Shown here in pieces: positions 1 through 11,748 of a stretch of DNA of 64,000 nucleotides (its first letter is position 1; the number at the start of each line of letters is the position of its first letter). The DNA is from Pholiota molesta (lineage: Eukaryota; Basidiomycota; Agaricomycetes; Agaricales; Strophariaceae), in contig JACGCK010000061.1 of the NCBI GenBank assembly GCA_014925825.1, positions 62,001 to 126,000 on the forward strand. The letters are read 5' to 3'. The notes beneath the pieces are model-generated. The model had not been told where the DNA came from, searched no databases, and was given only the letters and a program-made list of their open reading frames with translations. The translations under genes and the position numbers were made by a program.

Positions 1-1663
1 TGCTCATCACCGAACCATACTTTAATCTCCCTAATATACAAGATACCTATGATCAACTCATATTCGAAGAATACGAATTCAGCTCTTACTATCGATGTAC
101 CCGTAAGTGATCATCAGGTGCTGATACAACCTATCTCTTCTTCCCATTCATTACTGATTCCGTCCATCTAGCTGCATCGCTGATCCCATATGGACAGCTA
201 TTTTCTCAGCCAGGCCTTCCCCCTGCGCAGTGTACAATTGTGATTGATTCAGGATTTAGCTTCACTCACGTTGTTCCGATGATCGACGGTCAAATAGTCT
301 GGAACGCAGTCAAGAGGTACTTCCAAAACACACTCGTGCCTAATTTCATATCTGATTGGCAACAAAAGGCTAGACGTTGGTGGGAAGCTATTAACAAACC
401 AACTCAAGGAGTTGATTTCCTTTCGTCAATGGAATATGATGGACGAGACATACATTATGAACCATGTCAAGGAATCTTGCTGCTTTGTATCGACCAATTT
501 CAAACAAGATATCGAGACATGTCGGTAAGCAGATTTACCCGTGCAGCCTGCATTTTGGTTCTGTCTTGCAGAATTTAATGTGCCCAGGTAGAGTAGATCC
601 GAAGCATAATCCTATCGTTCAGGAATACGTGCTCCCCGACTTGTCGACGAATCGGAAGGGATGCATACGCTCCCCGGACGATATTATCACCGAAACCGAT
701 CAGATTCTGGTCATGAATAATGAACGGTTTACAGTACCGGAACTTTTATTTCGTCCTGATGATATCGGTAGGTGCACCATATTTCCTCTCGCGCACTCGT
801 TCGGGTTTTCTCAATGAAGTCCTTCAAGTTGATGCTGATGTATTCTCTGATCCACAGGGCTAGATCAAGCTGGCCTAGCTTCTACGATTGCCTACTCAAT
901 ATCACTTCTTCCCCGTCAATATCAGGGGATGTTTTGGTCCAACATTGGTTTAATAGGAGGCTGCACTATGTTTAGCGGCTTTCGGGAACGATTGTAAGCT
1001 TTCTGCTGATAAGTGCAGGTCATCTGCTCTCAGACTGAGTTTCAATTATCTCAGGTTATCAGAATTGCAGTCTTTAGCACCCGTCGACTGTGAGGTCGGC
1101 ATATACGAATGCGACGAGTGAGTATCGTCCCCCATTTGCTCATTTTTTCTTTCTATTTGATGCTAAATGAAACATTGACCTTGTTGTCTTTTTCCCCACC
1201 CCTTGTCCCACTATTCAGCCCCATCACAGAAGCCTACAAATCGGCGTATGCATTCGCGAGCCAAGGGGACTTCGCCCGCCATGCTGTTACCAGAGCAGAG
1301 TATGCAGAAAGTGGAAGTAGCGCTTCCCGCAGGAAATTCCGGGATTGGAAACCTCAAGAAGCTGAGAAAGAGAAGCCGCCGAAAGAAGTCGTCTCGTCGA
1401 AGGCCAAGGGGAAACAACCACAGCAGCAGCAGCAACGCGAACCGGACGATCGTCCCCAGGCGCCCAGCAAGCTATCGAGAACGCGAAGCACTAGGGTGCT
1501 GCGGGAGCTGCGTCAGCTAGCACCCGCAAGCGCTGATTGCAACCTAATAATTGTAGGATATGAGGCATGCGATGATGCAGGCACTGAAGAGAAGGTGATA
1601 GGCCACATGTCCATGGAAGACCACGATGCTACCATGACGATCTATATTCTTCCATGGCATTGA
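1..1663 (+). CDS. ARP6: Actin-related protein 6 (Arp6), 5' end cut by window edge
   Basis: Arp6 is a nuclear actin-fold subunit of the SWR1/SRCAP complex that exchanges H2A.Z into chromatin. The visible exons run through an edge exon with [13 protein letters not shown], then [14 protein letters not shown] (the actin nucleotide-binding DSG loop in its Arp6 form), [41 protein letters not shown] and [17 protein letters not shown], to YECDD before the last intron. Introns have clean borders, for example GTAAGTG after position 110 and GTGAGTATCG near 1119. The last exon reads [14 protein letters not shown] then RRKF, which is about where I expect Arp6 proteins to end. Here the frame continues for over 100 residues with KEKPPKEV, a five-glutamine run and basic patches, to TGA at 1661-1663. 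That tail is odd and may be a lineage extension or a missed end. The start codon lies left of the window. Confidence 0.85.
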
Positions 1664-2786
1664 CTAAAGTTGTAACGCACCCCGTTTATCAGTATCGCAG
1701 TGTTTATTATAATCTTCGTGAGAGGACCAGGACTTTACGCTGGCGGTCTTTGAAAAAACGGTTGTGCGTCCGGTGTTGTCTTCCATGCTGGTCACAAGTA
1801 GATGCGCTTTCCGTGTTTTCAAGCTGTTGATGGTTTTGCCAAGGAATATGTATAGTAGGATGCTACACCATGGAGCATCTCATCCCGGGACCCACTGGCT
1901 CCCGCTATCCGCAAGGAAGGATATCAATGAAGACGGATGTAGTATTCCTTTCATGAACCATCGCCAGAAGGGACTGGGACCGCATCGGTGAGCGACCGAG
2001 GACTTCTAAAGGAAGGTTCTCCTGGTTCTCCTAGTTCTCCCAAAGAGAAATGAGATACTCTGCATGAGAATAGTAATTCACATACTAACCGTTTGTATGC
2101 CAATTGAGCCTAACCAAGATTAAAACAAGGGCGGCATCCACAGGTTATGACATCAAGGTATAGTCAGCAATCGAACCTTCATAATATTAGAACCGTTCTC
2201 GTAGAACGACAGGATATGCCGTGGCCACGTAGAGCGCCTAGACACGAAGGTGAAATTGTATTTTTACGACTCACTTCTGTGCCATAGTAATAGCATAGTA
2301 ATTCGGCTTCCGTCACATTGTGCGGGGTCTTGGCGGGGTCGGGTCGGAGGTACTGGCGTGATGGACCAGCCAGGTCTCCTCGCCATCTGGGCTCGAGAAA
2401 AAGCCATTATGTGCCGTTCCAAAGTCGCCATTGGCCGAGGAAAATACAGGGGCCCGATTTAACCCAGGAAGCCGCAGCGGTGGGGCTACCGCCATTCCAT
2501 TCTAGGAGCCCGATAGAATAGGCAGATGTCCAGCCTGCCCGAGTGGGTTAAGTCATCCGTGCCACAGCTCAAGGGTATCATAGCAAAAATCCTATCTCTC
2601 GGGCGGCAAAGAAGTAAGAAATTTTTACAATACGAGGCTGAATAGGATAGCCAAACCCCGGTCCCATTATACAACGGTGCAGGCCCTTCATTTACTAGTA
2701 ATTCTCGAAATAAGTTGACGTCACAAATGAATCTGGGCATGATCGAACCCACCTGGCATCCCAACGGGATCCACGACAGAGTGGGC
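1664..2786. other. Intergenic, no gene recognised
   Basis: Only short overlapping frames without family resemblance or intron logic are present. Two isolated tRNA-like boxes occur near 2537 (+) and 2741 (-), but no cloverleaf forms around either. Part of 2490-2786 may be the 3' untranslated region of the minus-strand secreted-protein gene. Confidence 0.5.
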
Positions 2787-3503
2787 TCAGAAATTAATGA
2801 CATCGCGCTCAACAGTATACGCATTCGTCATACGCGATATAAAAACTCTGCAAGTTATCAGGACTGAAATTCGAGAAGAAAAAAAGTAATTTGAGCCCGA
2901 ATTTGTCAGGACCGTGCCATCGATCGCCCAAGCATTGTTCGTAGGTGCTAACTGGGCCTTGTACGTGTACGGTCCATTGGGATTGGCCGCAACACCTAAA
3001 GTTACGACGTCAAATTCAAAGGCCAGGGTCAGCGGCATTCCGGGTCTTGGATCTGGGTGTTGAACCTGCTTCCAAGACATGTGCACGTTGGCCCCCAAGA
3101 TCTGTCGTCTCTCCAGCGGTAAAATAAATATACCAACTGAATGAATATTGGAAGCCAAATTGATAGGGAGTCATGTGAATCAGAAGGGATATGAATGAGT
3201 ATATGAAACTATGACTTACATGCCATTCACTTTACAGATCTCCGGAGCCCACACGTTACAGCATCTCGAAGCGACGGTGCTAGAATAAACTGTCGAAGGG
3301 GATGCTGTCTTCAGTCCCGCAATAGTGGTAGCCCTTGTGATCTGACATTGTTCCAAGGTTAGTGGTGAGATAGTAATAACCGGAATCATGGACGATGAAA
3401 GGGTCAATCCATTAGAGTTTTTCAAGGGGTTGGTGAAAGTATTGAACGCATGCGCAGTAAGCAAAGATACATAGAAGATTGTGGTCGACAGGAGCCAAAA
3501 CAT
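2787..3503 (-). CDS. Small secreted protein, family not recognised
   Basis: Exon 1 (3503 down to about 3230) begins with a clear signal peptide: MFWLLSTTIFYVSLLTAHA, a hydrophobic core ending in an AHA cleavage-type site. It is followed by a Ser/Thr-rich stretch and a cysteine-containing segment (SRCCNVWAPEI). A good model joins it with a GTAAAG donor to an exon beginning GIFILPLERRQILGANVHMSW and continuing through QHPDPRPGMPLTLAFEFDVV. The phases agree (1 then 2) and the intron ends in TTCATTCAG. The product would be about 200 residues, exported. The C-terminus is uncertain because a further intron could remove the last 40 residues. I do not recognise the family; a secreted effector-like or cell-surface protein is possible but unproven. 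Confidence 0.5.
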
Positions 3504-3999
3504 TCTTCCAGTTGTGATTTCTTCTGCGATTGACTCTTGCCAGACTTTATATTAGAAAACTGCTAATTTTCGGAAGAATTCCAAAGCAAAGCGACCACGG
3601 GAGGGTATCCCACTGACCAGAAAGTCTCAACGGACCGCTGCGAGCTGTCGCAAAATCGACATTGTTTTCAAACTGCGCGCAATAACAGTGAAAAGGACCA
3701 TAGTAAATCACAAGCATCACCTATTCCAGCAAGCAACATGAATAAGTGATCAGGCGGAACGTTTTCAGGAAGAAACTCAGCGGAGCGGCCGGGCCGCCAA
3801 CAAACAGGAAGTCGTAAAGCAAGTCGTAAAATTCATAGCTGAAATGTCAAACGTGAATGGGTAAATTGGAGACCCGTCATAATGTGTAAGAAAAAAAAAA
3901 AAGAATGAGGATGGAGATAACGTAAAGAAGAACCTTCCTCTGAATTCCCACGGCAAAATTCCGTCCAGGATTAGGCAACTTGAGTTGAATCCTGCTCCG
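3504..3999. other. Intergenic between two convergent/tandem minus-strand genes
   Basis: Contains a 14-base A run at about 3889-3902 and otherwise no supported gene. The right part (about 3900-3999) is probably the 3' untranslated region of the importin gene. Confidence 0.4.
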
Positions 4000-6900
4000 C
4001 TATCCGCATGACTTCCATAAGCACGTCTGCGCCTCGATGTCAAGCACTGTGGTCGCTGCTTGATAACTGGGGGCGTTTTGCATTTGGAAAGCTAAGGAGA
4101 AAATATATTCAGAAGATAGGCCTTGTGGCTGACGAAGGGGAAAACGCACTGGTCAAAGCTTGCTTGAAGGCAGTGTAGGGATTGACGTTTTCCAAGGGAC
4201 TGATGTAGCCGAGCTCCTCGTCAATGTCGTCGTCATCGTCTGATTCTTCTTCTTCGTCCTCATTTGTCTCGTTGTTTTCTGATTTTTCTCGAAGACGAGC
4301 GCCCTAATTATAAACTCCGATTTAGAAAATAAACAAGGGGGAAAAAGCGGTAAAAATATACCTCTCGCGCCAGCATTTCCATATATGCCGAATCTTCGTC
4401 CCACACATCCTCTAATTATCCGAAGCCGTAAGACAACTGAAGAAGAAATAAGAAATAATTACAAACCATCGTCTTCGCCGAGATTCAAGATTTGGTTTTC
4501 TGTCTCATCCTCATCTTCGGAATCCTCTTCAAGAAGCTGCTCAAGCCTCTTGCGATCTGAAGTGAATTATTAAAACATAGATGAAAACGGATATGAATCA
4601 CAAGCGAAAGAGCGACAAACCTTCGATAGCCTTTGGCAGCGATTTGAATATTTTAAGCGCCCCGCCGACAATACCGGGCCAGCCATCGCGTAACGAATCA
4701 GGAACCGAATCAGGTGTCATCTCCATCAGCGCGCAGAGTGCCAACAGGCTCAATTTCTTGTCATGCACTCGAGGCAGGCGGGTGTCGTTGTTGATTGCGA
4801 CGAACCACTGATCGAAGAACGCCCGTGCCATGCCAGGCTTGTACACCTCCATCAAGTGGAGGGCGGCGGATGGGTTGTACAGAACAGTATTGATTAGCAC
4901 TTCAAGATTGGCAAGTCGGAGGGAAGGTGTCTCCGTCTTGTCAATAAGCCCAAGTGCAGTAGAAATGATGGTTTGTAAATGCTGTTTATGAGAAAATCGA
5001 TAAGCAGTATGTATTGAAGGCTTCAAACAACGTACATCGTCGATAGCCCCGCGTAGATTGAGCAAGATCGACTCTCCTAATTTCGATCCATTGACACGAT
5101 CATTTTCGCCAAGTTGTTCATTAGTGATCGAGTTCGTGTAGATGTCGACGAACATCTGCTTGTAATCTTGGCGAGCCTTGATGACATCAGCGCCATATGA
5201 AAGGAAATTGTCCAGAGAAGGCAGCATTTCTGGTGGTGAAACAAATCGAGTCAGCTAGGTGAATAAGGAGTGGCAGCTGGTTTGGATTTAGCTCACCCTC
5301 GAGGAAGTCCACCGCCTCGTGCTTGAACAACATATAGGTCAATTGGAATACGGGCCACATCGATGGGGAGATCGAGCGAAGCTTGTAGGTCAAGCTATCA
5401 ACTAATTCGTACATGTTATCAAACAAATCCAAGAGCCTGTTCTCAAGAGTGAACACAATAATCGGAACCACAATCTCTTGGATTTGAGCCAGAATTTCAG
5501 GGGAGGAATCGATGGAGGAAATAATCTATACAAAAAAAAATTAGCAAAATGTAAATGGGTCATGTCTAGAGTGACATCACGCACAGTGCTAATGGTCTTC
5601 GCGACTCCCATAGCTGCGAACGTCTTGTCATCATCGACATCTTGGAGGAGTGCGTCCAAATCCACATTCTCTTCAATGTGTTCTTGGATCGCACTCTCAC
5701 GCGCGAGTCGCATATAAGATTCACACTAAATGAATTAATATAGGCCAATGGTAAGCACACATGTGAGAAGCCAGATATGCAGCGCGCACCAAACGGGCGG
5801 TAAGCATGGCCGCGACGGGGAGGAGCTCGGTCTGGAAGTGCTCAACGATCACCTCCATGCTGTTGTTGAGGATGTCGAGATCGGTCTCGTCGGACATCTT
5901 CAACAGATCTGGATTGGTGGATTCATTTGCGATGATATTGTCGATGCAGAATATAGAAGAAAAGGTCGATAAACGGTTGGAGTCAAAAGGCAATTTGAAG
6001 AGGGTGCAAAGTATCAAGACACACGGCGAACAAAGGTCAGTCATAATATAAGGAATATGAATCACTTTAGTGCCTACCTTGAATGACCTTGCCAATTTGG
6101 GGTGCGAGGGCGGTGCGAACTGTTGATAAATTAGCACGCCGCAACATTGAAAGTTATACGAATGAATCGAATGAAGCGGCAATGTAGAGTTTAAATTGTT
6201 TTTAAGCACGCAGCAAAAGATAATCAACTGAAGAATAGACGAAAAGAAGGTAAAATCAAGTCTCATGTAAAGGCGTACCTGATTCCTCTTTGATAATCAT
6301 CTCCGTCAGCGTCAACGCGGCCTGCACCTTGACAGGGAAGGCCTCGTCGTCGAGAGCCCGGAAAGTGGCTTGGAAGTGCTTGCTCAATACTTCCTCAGAG
6401 GACCACTCAAGGCCTTGCTTCGTCACGGTGCCCAAAATTTCCAAAGCCTGCAATTAATTCGTCGGCTCAGCAGTAGTCCTTCTTCAGTGACAGACAGAAT
6501 CAGGGGCAGCTTACGATGGCACGGAGATATGGCTCGGTGCTCTCAAGTTCGGGGCTAACAAATTGCAACATGAACTGCTCCATGTTGTTCTTCACCTCGG
6601 GGTGATTCATGATCTGTCGACCAAGGGCCGCCGTCATGTTGAGCGCACCGAACCTCTGCTCGGCAGGTCCATGTACACGCAAGATAGAGTTAATGAAGCC
6701 GAGGATGGGCAGGAAAGTGACTTTGGTTCGGTTTCCTGCAAGGGAAAGCAGGAAGGTAGTGGCAGCAGCCACAGGTGTCGTGAAGGTCTCGTACTCATCT
6801 GACAAGGCATATATTAAATTAAATGACCAGAAACAATGATTGATAGACACTTACCGACGGAGACCCGAACATAATCAACAGGATCGCTGTCCCATAGCTC

Positions 6901-8410
6901 GCGGCGCGATTGGTTGAACGAGAGTTGTGGGAAGACGAAGTTCGATACCAGGCTATCGAAGTGGGGCTTAAGCTGCATCCAAGTCGATTTAGGCTTAACA
7001 CTATACATTACATTTGGAATCAGCTTGCAATCTATAATGACGATATTGGACGCACCATTCAGTGAAGAATTGGAAAATTTGGTACTGGCATTTGCTCGAT
7101 AGCCATTCCTGATTCGAGACAAATAATTCAACTTGGCGGAAGTAGATATTCAGGATCTCTGGAGCGAAAGCAGTAACGAAGTGTTTGGCAAACTCCATAT
7201 ACTCGACTTGCAGTGTTGATGGCATCTGGGATGGATTTCCATACCTTGGGGATAAAGGTGAATATTGGGATCCGATTAGATATGGGGGTTATTCCTAATA
7301 AAAATGGAGCTCACCTGTGGAACAGCCTGCCTAAGACAGCATATGCCCACTTCTTAGCCTTCCACCATTCACATTTCTCTCTTTCTTCAACGTCCTCCGG
7401 TACGGCTTCTTTTGGCAACCGAAGATTTACCACGGCGAACAGAAGCTGACCCCAAGGCACCAAGCTTTCTGCGCTTTGTTGATGTGTGCTAAGGTTAATA
7501 ACGATAGTGGTGCGATAAGCCTTCAGAATTAGATGGAGCATAGCAGGGATATCCTGTGAGGCACTAGGAGGTTGTTGGATCATGCTGGTGGCTATCGTTA
7601 CGAGAGTCGGGAAGAGTTCAGCGATCATAGCAGGAAGAATATCATTCTTTTGGCGGAACCTTTATGAATTGCAGCTTTATTAGGATTTATGTATGTGTGA
7701 GGAAAACGCAGATACTGACCTGAAAGCACGGACAGCCTCCAAAGTAGCAACGCAGCCCGCGTGGACTTCTTTGATGTTATTGCTGGTGAGAAGACGCTTG
7801 ATTTCGTCGACTAGAGTGGGCCATTTCGCGGGGAAATCGAAGGCGACGATAGATTTGAGGGTATTAGCAAGTTGAATTGCGATGGAGTTGGAGGGGGCGG
7901 TGGCGATGAGAGGAAGAATGTTAATACGTATCGCCTCGCGTTCTGAAGGTGCGATAACAACTTGATCTGGCCTGCGCGATGTTTCGATGGAATACGAGTA
8001 TGAATCCGATTTTTGAGCCATACAGAGCAGGCTTGGCGGGTTGCACTAATATGAAAGCACACGACTATCAAGCATCAAATAGTGAAATTGACGCGTCAAC
8101 CACGTACATGTCAATAGTATCTGCGGCGATGATTCGGAGGATGGCAGCGATCATGCCCTCCTCATTGCCGATCTATCACGAAAATAAAACAAAAACGCGT
8201 CAGCAATCATGTCCGCGATCGTTATCGACTTTCGTTTCTGTCCCAGACTGCTTCAAGTACTTGGCCGAGATATAACGGGCACGAGAAGTCCATAGAAAGA
8301 AGAGAAGACACGCTGCTCACCTTGCGAATCTGGAGCTCGGCGGCCTTGCGAACATTTGGGTCCGGGTTGTATGTTGTAGCGAAGAGGTTAGATAGAGTTT
8401 GGAGGTCCAT
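4000..8410 (-). CDS. Importin-7/8-type karyopherin (Sxm1/Nmd5-like)
   Basis: A HEAT-repeat nuclear import receptor that binds Ran-GTP through its N-terminal importin domain and carries cargo through nuclear pores. It starts MDLQTLSNLFATTYNPDPN, then RKAAELQIRK, and the segment ACSVWLKNRIH matches the Ran-binding end of the family. Exons follow through VAFDFPAKWPTLVDEIKR, WWKAKKWAYAVLGRLF, FAKHFVTAFAPEI, YLRAIALEILGTVTKQGLEW, VDLDALLQDVDDDKTFAAM and ISPSMWPVFQLTYMLF. An acidic stretch near the C-terminus (DEEEESDDDDDIDEELGYI) is a hallmark of importin-7/8. Around a dozen short introns bring the total to roughly 1,000-1,050 residues, the normal family length. The start ATG at 8408-8410 has a TATATATA-type sequence about 70 bases upstream. 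The annotated stop at 4000-4002 follows an apparent -1 frame slip near 4017. The slipped frame ends LMEVMRIAEQ, which looks like the expected C-terminus. Confidence 0.88.
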
Positions 8411-10608
8411 TCTGCCGCAGCTGTGGGTAAATGAGAACTGTGCGTTCTGGGGTAAAAGAGGACGGCACCTTGTGGGTATCGTATATATACCGCTGATCGA
8501 TAAAGAGCCTTGGACAAGAAAAAGATCAGCTGGCGGGCAATTTTTAACACTAATGCAGTCACGTGCCCGTACCTGAGACGCGTTTTCGGGGCGGCGCTCT
8601 TTATACGTGTTCCCCTCACATCCCGCGCGCTCCCTTACGTGACGCGTCTGCTGCGTAGCGACTGCGGGGACCTCTTGACCTCTCAAATTCATGGTTGTAT
8701 ATCGGAAATTAATAGCGCTTTTTCAGCCCATTCCAACCAGCAAAAAATGCGATGTCATCGAGCTTATCATACTTACCGCGAGAGGAGCACCAGTGAGTTC
8801 ATATCAACGTGCAGAGTCCAGACTGCTTCTAATCAACCGGTATATCAGGTGCTTCTGCACGTTGTGGACGCGTGTCTGACGAAAGTCTAAAAGATGTGAC
8901 TTTTAAGTGCCACCTGGACCCTCATCATCAACAGATTATCTGTTCTCGCGAAATGAACTAATTACAAGGTTTTCCATTCAGCCCTAGCCTTATAAGCTTA
9001 GTGGTTACATACATTGGCAACGAACAACGCCCTGAACAGTATCTATTATACATTTACAAAGGTCCTATCGCACGAGTGAGTTCGAAATATGATGATGTAC
9101 GGGATACGCTGACACCCTGTAGCATCTTGTTTTGCCTCCAGATTCCTCGAATGTAACATGCTGGGTTTGCTCTTAATGTTCTTCTCTAACAATAGATGTC
9201 ATTTACTGAACATCCACACTTCTTGTGCTCGGAAACCATCTTTAGGTTTAATGAAACTATTTTCATGAAAACCATTCAACGGAAAATCGAATTCTCCGCC
9301 TTATTCTTCGACTTTTCATTCCAAACTTATATACACTTTCCCCAGCGTCCAATTCGATTTACCACCAGTGAGTTTTTCGACCTTGTAACGCTTTTATTTC
9401 ACAAGGCGACCATCAGTGGAGTATCTTGTGCGACAGCGAGAACTAATCTCAGTTCCTTCCCTTACAAGACAACTCCCAGGTACTTGGTCATACATAACTT
9501 GACTTTGATATCTGACGAAGTAAGTACTTTGGTGGCCGAAACAAAATCCTCCCGTTTTTGCAACTGGTAGGATTTCGAGGATTCAAGTGGAATCTGAACT
9601 GAGATACCTCACCACTAGCCATTATCCCCAGTCAGCCAGGAGGATCTCACGTCCTGACTCCTGATCGCACTGGCTTTCCGCACGCCATGGGCCTCGAATG
9701 GCATGGCCACCCACATCTCAAATCAATTATATTATAACCCTTTTGTAGATTGGACTCGGACATGCCGCATCACTGATTATCACAAATTCGCACAAATGCG
9801 AAGTCGCGAAGTCGAAAATATTTCTGTGGCGCAGATGTGTGCCGCCCGCCAATAGGCCATCCACGCTCGCCACCACCCAGAGTAATCCTCGGTGTCGAAA
9901 TGGGCTAAGTATGCTTCACTACAGACACGCACTCGCTATTATGGGCTGGAGATCCGAGCGAGCCAAGGCTGCATCTGTTCATTAGCACAGACAGCAGGCT
10001 AGTGGCATGTGAACGCTCTCTGGCTTGCGCGTCCCTATAGATTTATCGTCTTGCGCGTTATAATCCTTATCGATATCGTTCTTTCCGACAGATCTATTTT
10101 CTTGAGCTTTTCGGTGGGCTGTACTTCACGCATCCGGAAAATGATCTTGAGTCTCAGTTTCTTGTTTTCACTCGGTGATTTGGTCAAATTGGACATATAC
10201 ACCTAGACTAAGCTTCGAAAACAAAAACTTCTGGGGTAATTGATTGGTGGAAGGATCTTGTCCCACCGAGTATCATTCATATGTAAACACGGTATAACAC
10301 CATGTACATACATGCCAAATGCACCCTGTACACGCAGCTCATGTGCACACGGCGCATCTCTGCCAAATGCACCCAGGACATTCACCGCCACCTCCGATAT
10401 AGATATCACAGGGGTTGGTTCAGCTTTCCCTTCCCTTGCTTTACATTGTATATAACATTGTGTATGAATATCAATGTTATTGGAATACATTTAATATCAC
10501 TAGAAGACATATAATAATATTTAAACTGGGTGAAGAAAGTACTGGATGAGCCGTGTGCGACTGGATGGATGAGCGACGTGCGCGGCAGTGGCTATGCGGC
10601 CGCGCCCG
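8411..10608. other. Intergenic, upstream of importin and left flank of the repeat structure
   Basis: No supported gene. The longest frame here (9196-9570, +) has no family features. Around 10310-10380 the motif TGCCAAATGCACCC occurs twice within about 60 bases. A related sequence with GTGTTTGGC appears in inverted sense near 15190, so the two outer flanks of the palindromic structure may share diverged sequence. Confidence 0.4.
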
Positions 10609-11748
10609 GGATCCAGTGGAAATGTCGCGCGGGACTGGCCAAAATGCGGCCGTGCAAGGAATCCAATGCAATTCTACCGGATGTATCCTGCGCGAGAATC
10701 CAGTAGAATTATACTGGATACGCAATGGACGAGGAATCCAGTGCAATTACACTGAATCATCACCACATGGCCAATCCAGTAGAAATCTACTGGATGAGCC
10801 ACATGCGACCAATCCCGTGAAAATTTACTGGATTGCTTGCATAACGTACATCCAGTGCGAATTCACTGGACTGCTAGGGTGGCACCAATCCAGTGAATAT
10901 CCACTGGATGGCGCTCGCGTGGCACCATTGCAATTATATATGCCACGCAAGTGCACGCGCACGTACATGCCGCGCTGCCGCACGCGCCACATTGGCCACG
11001 CAAGTGCACGCGCACGTACATGCCGCGCTGCCGCACGCGCCACATTGGCCCATGCGCGCAGACGCTATTCCAGTAAATTTACACCATATTGTGCGGCAAG
11101 CGATGAATCCAGTGAATTTGCACTGGATGTGTGCAGAACACCAAATCCAGTGAAACTACACTGGATGCATACCGCGCAGGCAATCCAGTGAAAGGTCACC
11201 AGATGTTGCTGTGTGAGCAATCCAGTAGATTTTTACTGGATTGCTGCCGCACGAGCAATCCAGTGGAAATTTACTGGAACAGTGCTGCGCGAGCAATTCT
11301 GGTGGATATTCACTGGAACTGCACCCACATGCGTGGGGCAATGCAGCGCATGCGCTCGCATGGGGCAGTGCAGCGTGTACGCGCACGTAGGGCGATACGG
11401 CGCCGGCGCGTACGCGCGCGTGCGACAATGGGGTGCGTGTGCCGGCGTGCGCTTGTGTGTTGAATAACTTGCATGGCGCCGGCGCGCCGCGCGAGCAATC
11501 CAGTGGATATACACTGGAATGGCGCCATGCAAGCAATCCAGTGAATATCCACCGGAATGGAGCTGTGCGAGTAATCCAGTGGATATTCTCTGGATTGGCG
11601 CCGCACGAGCAATCCAGTGAATTTACACTGGATGTGGGCAGAACATCAAATTCAGTGAAATTTCACTGGATGCGTGCCACGCGAGCAATCCGGTGAATTT
11701 ACACTGGATGTGTGCGGAACACCGAATCCAGTGTTATTTCACTGGATT
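10609..11748. repeat. Left array of 38-bp phased palindromes
   Basis: About 22 copies of a 24-bp imperfect palindrome, each made of a half-site AATCCAGTG, a 4-8 bp A/T core and the inverse CACTGGATT. Copies begin at 10660, 10697, 10735, 10773, 10811, 10849, 10887, then 11106, 11144, 11182, 11219, 11257, 11295, then 11497, 11535, 11573, 11611, 11649, 11687 and 11725. The spacing is almost always exactly 38 bases. Spacers are 14 bp and GC-rich, often ending GCGCGAGC. Two GC-rich interruptions (about 10920-11100 and 11320-11490) separate three blocks. Each unit could fold into a hairpin. Confidence 0.95.
10943..11048. repeat. 53-bp perfect tandem duplication
   Basis: Positions 10943-10995 and 10996-11048 are identical 53-base copies (start CCACGCAAGTGCACGCGC, end CGCGCCACATTGG). 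They lie inside the first GC-rich interruption of the left array. The sequence is alternating purine/pyrimidine in places (ACGCGCACGTACATG). Confidence 0.95.

Noticed and set aside
2521..2780. tRNA gene
   Set aside because: GCCCGAGTGGGTTAAG near 2537 resembles an A-box of Leu/Ser tRNA and GGGTTCGATC (minus strand, near 2741) resembles a B-box, but they are on opposite strands and neither forms a T-arm or acceptor stem.
3889..3902. Retrotransposed poly(A) tail
   Set aside because: The A run is short and isolated; no retro-element or processed gene copy lies next to it and no target-site duplication is visible.
9196..9570. 124-codon open frame as a gene
   Set aside because: No signal peptide, domain, conserved motif or intron pattern; composition like surrounding intergenic DNA.
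10553..11191. Protein-coding gene of 212 codons across the left array
   Set aside because: The frame is open only because 38-bp units lack stops in phase; the peptide is a repeat of NPVxxYW/IQCxxTG motifs with no start or splice context.
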